Of a stretch of DNA of 58,499 nucleotides, positions 1 to 8,259 are shown piece by piece (positions within the stretch are counted from its first letter, which is position 1; each line of letters opens with the position of its first letter). The DNA comes from an uncultured Muribaculaceae bacterium. Its GTDB lineage: Bacteria; Bacteroidota; Bacteroidia; Bacteroidales; Muribaculaceae. Location: NCBI GenBank assembly GCA_947176745.1, contig CAMWRV010000009.1, positions 1 to 58,499 on the forward strand. The letters run 5' to 3'. Below the pieces are notes generated by a model. It had not been told where the DNA came from. It worked only from the letters and a program-made list of their open reading frames with translations, and ran no database searches. The translations under genes were made by a program, and so were the position numbers.

Positions 1-143
1 AAATCCAAAAATATTTGTTAACTTTGCATAAAGGAAGTATCTCTTCCTAAGAGATTTGTATATAATTTCATACTGACGCAATACATCGTGGCACATCCCC
101 GCACAAGGATAAACATCTGTTGCCGGAAGTCGCGGGTATGCAG

Positions 144-177
144 AAGAGGGGACGCACCATCCGGCGCGTCCCCTCTT
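144..177 (-). terminator. Hairpin terminator after the giant secreted protein gene
   Basis: Perfect 12-bp arms (AAGAGGGGACGC at 144-155 and its complement at 166-177) surround a 10-nt loop. The hairpin lies 25 bp past the stop codon at 202. The minus-strand flank after it is only weakly T-rich, so efficiency is uncertain. Confidence 0.6.
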
Positions 178-201
178 GTCATGAGTTTTGTCTCTAATGT
201 A

Positions 202-3200
202 TCATTTCACAGTGAGCTTGGCTGTCGATTCGCCCGCCCTGACAAGATATATGCCCGGTTCAAGCGTAATCTTAGTATCGCCGGCGTTGACTTCAACATC
301 TCTTACCTTGAGTCCGGCTGTAGTGAAAATCTCGATGCGAAGATTTGTCTCGCTGATAACGATTATTCCTCCTTCTGCCGGGATGACCGAGAAACCTATA
401 CCCTTGACACTTTCTACAGCAGAGCGTGAAAGAACGTCTGTAAAGCATGGTTCCGCCGGCTCCTCTCCACTGTATACCGCCTCGACGGCATATACATAAT
501 CTCCATAAGGGAGTTCGGGCCATCCTTGATCAGGCACGATATCATCGGAGGTGACCGACGTAGCTACTGACACATACTTCTGCGCATCATCTTTCTCTTT
601 TTCCAGAAGTCTATAGACATTATATGTGACTTCCGGCTCTGCCGAAACCGATTCGGGATCAGAATATGAACCGTAGAGTCTTATGAGAAGATTCACCGCA
701 CCGTCGCGGTCGGTCAGAGGTGCGTATGCTCCGGCTGCCGGATCGATGATGTAACTTCCGCCAAGACCGCTGTCATCTTTTGAAACCGCGAATGCGCCGA
801 CAGCCCCCAGGGCCACCATGCATCCATGTGGTGTGCTGACAGACGAATTGATCGCATCGGCAATGCTGAATTCATTCCATTCGCCAGTGTTGCTGGGAAC
901 GTCATAAAAATTATGCAGCAGATATTGCGGTCGGCCATCGGCGTCAAGAGAATAGATGTATATGTCGATTTTGCCTGAATCAGGATCTGTCGACGCTCCT
1001 GCATGCCACATTATACGGTCGATCACCAGCGGGCCCTCAAACTGCTTCGCAAGCAGGTAATCGCCATATGTTCCGGTTTCATACGATCCGGCCACGACGC
1101 CATTGTCGGCAGCGATATCGAAGCTGAAATCCACCGGAGTCCAGCTTATCTGCGGGATTCCATCGTCGAGAACCACACTGGCCGATCTTACCGGATTGCG
1201 CACGGCTTCAAGCGCTATGTCAACTGGATCGCTGTCAGACGCGCCTGAGACGCTGAGCTCCCGCTTTCCACTTCGATATCCATATGCATAGACAGTCATC
1301 TCAGCCTTGTCGACGGCATAGATCTTATCGAACGAATAGTTGCCCTGCATGTCGGCGATTGTCTTGTGCGACTCCCAGCCATAAAGTCTTACAGATGCAC
1401 CGGGCACCGGATTGCCCTTGTCGTCGGTAATCTTGCCCTCTACAGCTCCTGAAGGTCTGGCATCGAGCCTGATGTCGAGTTCATGACATCCGTTGGCAAC
1501 GACAGCTGCATCCGCACTTCCTGAAAGGTATCTGAAATCAGGGGGTGCCACTGAAATGCCGTATTGCCCCGCGGGCAACCAATTGAACCGATAGATGCCC
1601 GACGCGTCGGTCAGTACGTCAGTCATGCGCCCGTCGATCGACACACGTGCGCCCTGCACATCCTCTCCGTCACATGTGACCCGTCCGCTCAGACTCGCAC
1701 CGTCTCCGGTGTCAAGCCGCATGCGTACACAGGGAAGCATCGAGGAGACAAGAACTTCTGAAGTCTCAAAAACGCCCGATCCGTTTACGGCGACTGCTGT
1801 CCTCGGTGTATTGGGGAAGTTCTGAGCCTGCCATGTCACCCGTATGCCGGTTTCGGTATCTCTGAATTTTCTTGTCATTACAGCAAGATTGCCTCCTGAA
1901 TACGGGAAAGGTTCGTCAAGCGTTATCGACAGACGGTTCTCGCCTGAGGGGAAGTCGGCTTTTCCGTCGAAGACACATATCATCTCCTCTTCACGCAGAT
2001 AATCGGTCATGACAGGCGAGCGTGACGTGTTGGCCATATAAATCTTGATTTCCTTGTCAAGAAGCGGTTCGCCGGGATTGTTGAATTCCCATGATATCTC
2101 GCTTATCATACCTCCTTCGACGCCAAGTTCTTCTGACGTGTAGACCGATTCAGCGAAACTGTACAGGTTGTCGAACGAGAATGGGAAAAGTCCGGGATCG
2201 GAATCATGTTCGCCGAATCGGGCTATTGCTTCACCTTCGTTGAGGAACATGACCTCGAATGGAGCGGAGAGATTATTGACTTCATTGACGTCATTCTCTT
2301 TCTCAACGCGCGCACGGATATGGCGGACCTTTGCCGACATAGGAGTCCACGACAACTTGCATTCAACTGATTCACCGGGTGCTACCGTCGAATCGTTGAA
2401 AGAGGAGGCAAGAACTTTATCCTCATCGTCGAGCAACGACAGATAGAAACCAGTCTGTGTCTCCGTGCCGTTGTTGAATATGGTGACATAATAGTCATTC
2501 GGAGAGTCAAAAACGGGCAAAAGCTCGCCTCTCAACGGTCCTTCGACAGCAAGATCGACCGCGCCAACGGGTTCTATCTCGAACTTTCTGACATCGAGAT
2601 ACATGCCGTCCCACATCGCAGTATAGCATTGCAATCCGAAAGTGTAGTCTCCGCTTTCTTCAACGGATATCAATTCGGAGATGGTCTCGGCAGTAGAGGT
2701 TATGCCGGTACGGTTGAAAATCTCCTGCACATTCTGACTGTCGGGCGAGAAACCTGTACCTAACGTGATTCTTAAATTTTCAGGTCCCCAAGCGCCGGCT
2801 GTGCCTATGTCGCATCTCATTTTATATGTCATGCCGCTCTCAAGATGCACAGGCATGGATATAAGCCAGTCATCTCCAGCTCCGTACATACAGGAGAACC
2901 GCATGGCTCCATCCTTATACTGCCATGTATTGGAGTCTCCGTTGGCATTGACTATCAAAAATCTTGATCTCTCCACTTGATCCGAGAAATCAGGATACCA
3001 TGGAGTCTTCAGGGATGGACCGGCTATGACGATTTCAGAATCCCGGCCTTCACCTGCTCCGACATGAGTAACAGGCACGACTGTGTAGTAATATTGGTTA
3101 GGCGAGTCGATACCGCTGTCAACGTAAGATCCTGAAGTGACACCTTCCACGGTCATCTCGTCGGGATGACGTGTTATAGTGTAAGTCAGGCCCGACTTGT

Positions 3201-4374
3201 CGATTGGCCGACCATTGCAGTCAGTTTCCGGTGCCGTCCACTTAAGTATGATATCTTCGCCGGACACCGTGGCTTCGAGACCGCTGACGGACGCCGGCAA
3301 ATCTTCACCGAAATAGACGGTGACAAATGCGGAAGCACCTCTGACATGACCGTCGTAACATGTAATGGCATACGTGACATACTGATCTTTCGGAGCGTCC
3401 GGATCCTGCCATTCACACTGCTCCCCGGGCGCAACGCCTTCAATGACTTTGACAATCCGTCCTTCACGCCGTATCTCTATGTCGAGAGTGCATGAAAGCG
3501 GATCTCCGCCTACTGTCATGACGGGAGCTTTCCATACAAACGCCGGTGCATCTCCCGATGTGTCGGTCGAAAGATCGGAAATTTGTCCGGGTGCCGTCAA
3601 CGCCACCTCTGCATAGGGTATATGAAGTGCGCCTATGAGAGCGTTGTCCTCGACTCCATGTTTCTCTATGACAGATCCTGTTTCGGGATCAATTTTCGCG
3701 ATCCATGTATTGTCGTTTTTGTCAAGGAATGTCCAGTAGAGTTCTCCCGAATCGCGATCGAATTCCATAGACTGAACTTCTTCGGTCGAAGCGGAAAGTC
3801 CGGTCGCACCTATGGGCGTAACAGCACCGCTCCCTTTGTTTACACTGTGAAGCACGCCTGTGGAACTCATGGCGTATAGATTTCCCCAAAGATCGCAGGC
3901 GATGGCGGAAAATGTATCTGTCAGAGTGGCCACAGCTTCATAACTTCCACCTGGCGTGGAAATCCTGACAAGCTGATTCGGAACGGTATTGCCTCCGATT
4001 GTGTAAAGGATTCCGTACAGATCGGATGTCGAAACATCATATGTCATGTCGGAGCATCCATAATTTTGGCCGGTACTTTTACGTTGCTCACCGGTAACAG
4101 GATCGACAGCCATAAACATCTGACCGAGATTTCCCGACATATCGTACGAAAGCATCAGCCAGTAACTGCTGTCTCCATATGCGCCGCCCATAAGAAAATA
4201 AGGCATCTGACTGACGCAGACAAGATCGTCTCCTCCTGTGAGGTCGAAAGTGTAAAGTCCGGGTGACCTTGCGGCTGAACTACCGGTAAGGAAACCCATT
4301 GCCTCCCTGGCCTCACCCGATACAGGAACGAGATACGCCGTGATGGCAAGGATCAAAGATAGAATTTTTCTCAT
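202..4374 (-). CDS. Giant secreted multidomain protein with C-terminal sorting domain
   Basis: This is a 1390-residue exported protein of unknown function. The start at 4374 is chosen because a signal peptide follows directly (MRKILSLILAITAYLVPVSG); the upstream in-frame extension is not signal-like. From N to C it shows a propeller-like region (about 25-260), two fibronectin-III-like repeats (about 261-450), a jelly-roll segment (about 456-600), a CARDB-like segment (about 605-700), a second beta-rich segment, two carboxypeptidase-regulatory-like repeats (about 888-970 and 975-1045), further beta domains, and a last ~70 residues resembling a type IX secretion sorting domain, with LEPGIYLVRAG and a terminal KLTVK. 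The architecture suggests a surface or released adhesin or binding protein. No catalytic motif is seen. An FNR-like box lies upstream. Confidence 0.85.
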   Translation of the reverse strand: MRKILSLILAITAYLVPVSGEAREAMGFLTGSSAARSPGLYTFDLTGGDDLVCVSQMPYFLMGGAYGDSSYWLMLSYDMSGNLGQMFMAVDPVTGEQRKSTGQNYGCSDMTYDVSTSDLYGILYTIGGNTVPNQLVRISTPGGSYEAVATLTDTFSAIACDLWGNLYAMSSTGVLHSVNKGSGAVTPIGATGLSASTEEVQSMEFDRDSGELYWTFLDKNDNTWIAKIDPETGSVIEKHGVEDNALIGALHIPYAEVALTAPGQISDLSTDTSGDAPAFVWKAPVMTVGGDPLSCTLDIEIRREGRIVKVIEGVAPGEQCEWQDPDAPKDQYVTYAITCYDGHVRGASAFVTVYFGEDLPASVSGLEATVSGEDIILKWTAPETDCNGRPIDKSGLTYTITRHPDEMTVEGVTSGSYVDSGIDSPNQYYYTVVPVTHVGAGEGRDSEIVIAGPSLKTPWYPDFSDQVERSRFLIVNANGDSNTWQYKDGAMRFSCMYGAGDDWLISMPVHLESGMTYKMRCDIGTAGAWGPENLRITLGTGFSPDSQNVQEIFNRTGITSTAETISELISVEESGDYTFGLQCYTAMWDGMYLDVRKFEIEPVGAVDLAVEGPLRGELLPVFDSPNDYYVTIFNNGTETQTGFYLSLLDDEDKVLASSFNDSTVAPGESVECKLSWTPMSAKVRHIRARVEKENDVNEVNNLSAPFEVMFLNEGEAIARFGEHDSDPGLFPFSFDNLYSFAESVYTSEELGVEGGMISEISWEFNNPGEPLLDKEIKIYMANTSRSPVMTDYLREEEMICVFDGKADFPSGENRLSITLDEPFPYSGGNLAVMTRKFRDTETGIRVTWQAQNFPNTPRTAVAVNGSGVFETSEVLVSSMLPCVRMRLDTGDGASLSGRVTCDGEDVQGARVSIDGRMTDVLTDASGIYRFNWLPAGQYGISVAPPDFRYLSGSADAAVVANGCHELDIRLDARPSGAVEGKITDDKGNPVPGASVRLYGWESHKTIADMQGNYSFDKIYAVDKAEMTVYAYGYRSGKRELSVSGASDSDPVDIALEAVRNPVRSASVVLDDGIPQISWTPVDFSFDIAADNGVVAGSYETGTYGDYLLAKQFEGPLVIDRIMWHAGASTDPDSGKIDIYIYSLDADGRPQYLLHNFYDVPSNTGEWNEFSIADAINSSVSTPHGCMVALGAVGAFAVSKDDSGLGGSYIIDPAAGAYAPLTDRDGAVNLLIRLYGSYSDPESVSAEPEVTYNVYRLLEKEKDDAQKYVSVATSVTSDDIVPDQGWPELPYGDYVYAVEAVYSGEEPAEPCFTDVLSRSAVESVKGIGFSVIPAEGGIIVISETNLRIEIFTTAGLKVRDVEVNAGDTKITLEPGIYLVRAGESTAKLTVK

Positions 4375-4472
4375 AAATTGAATTATTTGTGATACAATAT
4401 TATATTGAAAGTCAAAAATAACAATCCTCCATCTGCACAATGGAGACAGATGGAGCCTTATCTGTCCGACAG

Positions 4473-4480
4473 CAAAATTA
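4473..4480 (-). promoter_or_regulatory. Putative -7 element for the giant secreted protein gene
   Basis: The minus strand reads TAATTTTG, matching the Bacteroidota -7 consensus TAnnTTTG. No TTTG -33 element is found 19-21 nt upstream, which fits a promoter that needs an activator. The predicted RNA start near 4466-4469 gives a leader of about 90-95 nt. Confidence 0.45.
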
Positions 4481-4501
4481 ACGAAATCAGAATCCGTCCG
4501 T

Positions 4502-4517
4502 TTTGACTTAGGTCAAA
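4502..4517. promoter_or_regulatory. FNR/Crp-like palindromic box
   Basis: TTTGAC-TTAG-GTCAAA is a perfect 6+6 inverted repeat with a 4-nt spacer, the geometry of Crp/Fnr-family boxes (FNR: TTGAT-N4-ATCAA). Its centre is about 41-44 nt upstream of the RNA start predicted from the -7 element, the usual class II activator position. The adjacent gene encodes a Crp/Fnr regulator with an E-x-x-S-R recognition helix. Regulation is inferred. Confidence 0.5.
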
Positions 4518-4576
4518 TTCATCAACTTTGAAAATACAAATGAGTTGCAGACCTATTGGAATGAGGTCTTAAACCG

Positions 4577-5143
4577 TTATCTTGCGCCTCTGATTCTCGA
4601 CAATGTCTCCTGTGTGATTTTCAGATATGACGCTATATACTTCAGAGGAATCAGATTTATCATTTCTTTAGGACGTCCTTGCAGCAACGCCTCATAGCGC
4701 TCGCGGGCGGAACCACGCCCAATGATTGTATATCGCTTTTCGAGAACATAAAGTGACTCCGAAAGCAGACGGAGTGTCCACTGTCGGATTCCCTCGTCTT
4801 CGGCGAGCAGTCTTCTCATTGCCTGAAAACTGATCACGTAGCAGCAGAGAGGGGTGATCGCCTCGATTGAAAAAATGGCAGGCTCATCGTTATGCCAGGC
4901 GCTTACTGACGTGAAGACATCTCCGGGCGTTGCAAACCAGCGGGTGTCTTCGCGGCCGTCCTGCTCATGAAGAGACCTGCAGAGCCCGTCGGCCGCGAAG
5001 AATACACTTCTGCACGGACGATCCTGCTCGACAAGTCTGTCGCCTTTGGCGTAATGCCGTAAAGTAGCCTCGGCCTCCATCTTCTCGATAGAGGCCGGGG
5101 CAAGTTTATATATACTGTCAAGTATTTCGCCAAGCTGCATCAT
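4577..5143 (-). CDS. Crp/Fnr-family transcriptional regulator
   Basis: This 188-residue protein has an N-terminal cyclic-nucleotide-binding-like beta-roll (about 15-120, with GDRLVEQDRPCRSVFFAADG), a dimerisation helix, and a short C-terminal helix-turn-helix ending just after the recognition helix (about 165-188, SYLKITQETLSRIRG). The ETLSR signature matches the FNR-type E-x-x-S-R contact residues rather than the CRP R-E-x-x-x-R pattern. There is no N-terminal cysteine cluster as in FNR, so direct iron-sulfur oxygen sensing is unlikely and the ligand is unknown. The gene lies 74 bp after nuoN on the same strand with no clear terminator or promoter in between, so read-through from the nuo-atp operon is possible. 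Two adjacent ATG codons occur at the start. Confidence 0.85.
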   Translation of the reverse strand: MMQLGEILDSIYKLAPASIEKMEAEATLRHYAKGDRLVEQDRPCRSVFFAADGLCRSLHEQDGREDTRWFATPGDVFTSVSAWHNDEPAIFSIEAITPLCCYVISFQAMRRLLAEDEGIRQWTLRLLSESLYVLEKRYTIIGRGSARERYEALLQGRPKEMINLIPLKYIASYLKITQETLSRIRGAR

Positions 5144-5217
5144 ACCGATTGCGGAGTATGCGTCATACTGACTGTCAAGATATGTGTCATGATCTTAAAA
5201 CTGCTTCGTATCCGTGA

Positions 5218-6669
5218 TCATACAAGCGTTGCCGCAGACTCGACGCAGAACTGATAAATGCCAGACACAAGACCGAAGAACACGATTCCGCCTACACAAA
5301 GCCAGAGCGCGAGACGCTCGCTGAATGCCGAGCGGAAAGACTCGATCCGAGCTTCTCCGGGGTTGATCCAGATCGCCTTCACGACGAGCAGATAGTAGTA
5401 AAGCGAAATGATCGTGTTGATCAGAGCTACAAGCACAAGCATGTAGAGAGCCATGCTGTCGGAGGCAGTGACCGATGTGAAGATAAGAATCTTGCTGAAG
5501 AAACCTGCGAACGGAGGGATGCCGGCAAGTGAGAACATCGCGAGTGTCATCGCGAACGACAGCCAGGGATTGGTCTTGTGAAGACCGTCGTAGTCATCCA
5601 TGCCGACCTTTCCGGTCTTGTTCTCTATCGCAGAGATCACGGAGAATACCGCGAGGTTGCTGACAACATAGACAAAGATGTAGAACATCATGGATCCGAG
5701 ACCGAGCGCGGATTCTGTCATCACTCCGAGCATGATGTAACCGGCCTGTGAAATCGATGAGAAGGCCATGAACCGCTTCATGTTCTTCTGTCGGATCGCA
5801 AAAAGGTTACCAATGGTGATGGTGACTATGATCACAGCATACATCATCCATTCCCATGCGGCACTGTAGAGCGTGCCGAAAGCCTGAACGAAAATCACGA
5901 AGAACGCGAAAGCAGCGGCTCCTTTCGAGATGACCGAGAGATAAGCGGTGATGGCCGTGGGCGCTCCCTGATACACATCGGCTGTCCAGAGGTGGAACGG
6001 AACAAGCGAGAGCTTGAATCCGATACCGGCGATCATGAACGCCAGTGCGCATATGAGAAGTCCGGGGGTAGAGCCGGATGACAGTTCGGCACGGATATCG
6101 TCGAAATAGAGCGAGCCTCCGGAGAATGCATATACAAACGAAAGGCCTGTCAGCAGTATGGCCGATGAGAAGACTGCCGTAAGAATGTATTTTACGGCTG
6201 CCTCATGGCTCTCGTAGTGCTTCTTGTTGAACGCCACCATTGCGGCGAGAGGCAGGGATGCCGACTCCAGACCGATGATGAAGAGAAGGAAGTGACGCGC
6301 CGATATCATGAGATACATGCCGAAAAGAGTCACGAGCAGCAGCTCATAGAACTCTCCCTTGCGGATTGCCACCTCATCGCTTTCCACCCATTTTGCCGAC
6401 TGGAGAAGAACGATGAAGACTCCGACGTTAAGAATTGCTTTCATTGCCTTGCATGCGCTGTCGTCGACATACATACCGCCGAAGACAGTATCGCCGCAAG
6501 AGGGTATCAACCATATAGCGACAGTAGCGAGGCCGAACAGTACAGTTGTTACGGGAGTGAGCAGCTTCTTGCCTCCTTCATTCGAGAATGTGTCGAACAG
6601 GAACACAATGAAGAACAGTCCCAGAATTATGAGTTCGGGCAACATCGCCCCAAATTGTGAATAATCCAT
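5218..6669 (-). CDS. nuoN: NADH-quinone oxidoreductase subunit N
   Basis: A 483-residue polytopic membrane protein of the Mrp-antiporter-like family, one of the three large ion-pumping subunits of complex I. It is almost wholly hydrophobic helices, with the conserved Lys-bearing segments of the family (for example GFKLSLVPFHLWTADVYQGAP, where the buried lysine and the Pro-containing helix are expected). Length is normal for NuoN. It is the last nuo gene, 46 bp after nuoM, in the canonical order L-M-N. Confidence 0.96.
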   Translation of the reverse strand: MDYSQFGAMLPELIILGLFFIVFLFDTFSNEGGKKLLTPVTTVLFGLATVAIWLIPSCGDTVFGGMYVDDSACKAMKAILNVGVFIVLLQSAKWVESDEVAIRKGEFYELLLVTLFGMYLMISARHFLLFIIGLESASLPLAAMVAFNKKHYESHEAAVKYILTAVFSSAILLTGLSFVYAFSGGSLYFDDIRAELSSGSTPGLLICALAFMIAGIGFKLSLVPFHLWTADVYQGAPTAITAYLSVISKGAAAFAFFVIFVQAFGTLYSAAWEWMMYAVIIVTITIGNLFAIRQKNMKRFMAFSSISQAGYIMLGVMTESALGLGSMMFYIFVYVVSNLAVFSVISAIENKTGKVGMDDYDGLHKTNPWLSFAMTLAMFSLAGIPPFAGFFSKILIFTSVTASDSMALYMLVLVALINTIISLYYYLLVVKAIWINPGEARIESFRSAFSERLALWLCVGGIVFFGLVSGIYQFCVESAATLV

Positions 6670-6715
6670 TGTATGAAGTTGTTCTTGTTGTTTCTATTGT
6701 GATGGATGCCGAAGG

Positions 6716-8230
6716 TCAGATCGCCATGTTGAGCGCATTGATGATCGGCGTGAAACTATGCTGGATGGTCTCGTTGATCCAGTTGGGGAAGAAACCGATG
6801 CCGGCAAGACAGACAATCAGTGTAGCCGTAGAGAAGCGTTCCCACCATGTGGCGTCTGTAAGTGTAAGATGATGATCATCCTGCACCGGACCAAGAATAA
6901 GCTTGCCGACAACCCGGAGGATATAGACAGCGGTGATGACAATCGCGCAGGTTGCTGCAATTACAAACACGCGGTGGAACATGTCACCGTTCTCAAATGC
7001 TCCGAAGAAGATTGTCATCTCGGCCACGAAGCCCGACATGCCGGGGAGACCGAGTGACGCGAAACCGGCTATCATGTAGCACACACCGAGATAAGGCATG
7101 ATCTTCATGAGACCACCCATCTGACGGATGTCGCGGGTGTGTGTTCGGCCGTAGATCATACCGATCAGGGCGAAGAAGAGAGCTGTCATCAGACCGTGGC
7201 TGAGCATCTGGAGGATACCGCCGGTCATGGCAGTGCGGTTAAGCATGAGGATCGCGAAAAGCACCATGCCGCAGTGCGACACTGAAGAGTATGCGTTGAT
7301 ATACTTGAGGTCTGTCTGCACACATGCCGAGAATGCACCGTAGACGATCGAGATACCTGTAAGGATAATGAAAATCCATGCAAGTTCCTGAGCTGCCGAA
7401 GGAAGCAGGTAGATTGCGATACGGAAACATCCATAGCCTCCGAGCTTCATGAGCACACCTGCGTGAAGCATCGACACTGCTGTAGGAGCACATGCATGAC
7501 CGTCAGGACTCCATGTGTGGAACGGGAACATGGCACCGAGAACACCGAAGCCTACAAACGTGAAGCAGAAAAGAAGGTTCTGCCATGAGGGTGCGATGGC
7601 GCTGTTGTGAGCTATCTCAAGAATATTCCATGTCGGGACTCCGCCTGCGGGCACACTGTGCCAGTAGATGCCGAGAAGACCGAGCATCAGGAAAGCCGAA
7701 CCACCCATCAGCATCAGCGTGAGCTTCATTGCCGAATACTCCTTGCGGCCTGTTCCCCAGACACCGATCAGAAGGTACATCGGGATAAGAGCCACCTCGT
7801 AGAACATGAACATGGTGAACATGTCGATCGAGATGAAGAATCCGAACACTCCGGTGGAAAGAAGAGCGAACCAGAGGAAGAAATTCTTAGGGAGCGGATC
7901 AATCTTCCATGACGCGAATGTGCCGGCGAATACGATGATCGCCGAGAGAAGGAGCATCAGGACCGATATACCGTCTACGCCGACTGCAAGATGTATGTTG
8001 AGAGGCTCATACCACATCCAGCTACCGGTGAAGAGCATTTCAGACGTATCGCCGGCGGCACGCATATCGAGGAACTCGCACACAAGCCAGATGGCCATGC
8101 CGAGAAGTACGGTCGAGCAAACCACCATCACTGTGCGGATAGCTTTCATATTGCTGTTGCCGCAACATGCAAGCCCGGCCATCATGATGACGGGAACTAT
8201 TACAAACCAGATTAAGAAATTTGAAAACAT
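6716..8230 (-). CDS. nuoM: NADH-quinone oxidoreductase subunit M
   Basis: A 504-residue integral membrane antiporter-like subunit of complex I. Family hallmarks are FMFYEVALIPMYLLIGVWG, with the essential helix-5 glutamate, and FPFHTWSPDGHACAPTAVSM in the proton-channel half. It starts with ATG 29 bp after the nuoL stop. Its role is proton translocation coupled to quinone reduction in the cytoplasmic membrane. Confidence 0.97.
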   Translation of the reverse strand: MFSNFLIWFVIVPVIMMAGLACCGNSNMKAIRTVMVVCSTVLLGMAIWLVCEFLDMRAAGDTSEMLFTGSWMWYEPLNIHLAVGVDGISVLMLLLSAIIVFAGTFASWKIDPLPKNFFLWFALLSTGVFGFFISIDMFTMFMFYEVALIPMYLLIGVWGTGRKEYSAMKLTLMLMGGSAFLMLGLLGIYWHSVPAGGVPTWNILEIAHNSAIAPSWQNLLFCFTFVGFGVLGAMFPFHTWSPDGHACAPTAVSMLHAGVLMKLGGYGCFRIAIYLLPSAAQELAWIFIILTGISIVYGAFSACVQTDLKYINAYSSVSHCGMVLFAILMLNRTAMTGGILQMLSHGLMTALFFALIGMIYGRTHTRDIRQMGGLMKIMPYLGVCYMIAGFASLGLPGMSGFVAEMTIFFGAFENGDMFHRVFVIAATCAIVITAVYILRVVGKLILGPVQDDHHLTLTDATWWERFSTATLIVCLAGIGFFPNWINETIQHSFTPIINALNMAI

Positions 8231-8259
8231 AATCTAAAATATTTTGCGACAATTACAAT

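Noticed and set aside
19..26. TAACTTTG box on the plus strand at the left edge
   Set aside because: It matches a -7 element, but the expected -33 site lies outside the window and no plus-strand gene follows. Two short overlapping hairpins after it (31-55) are not enough to call a small RNA.
4549..4569. Short AGACCT/AGGTCT hairpin near the end of the Crp/Fnr gene
   Set aside because: The stem is only six base pairs with no T-run, too weak to call a terminator.
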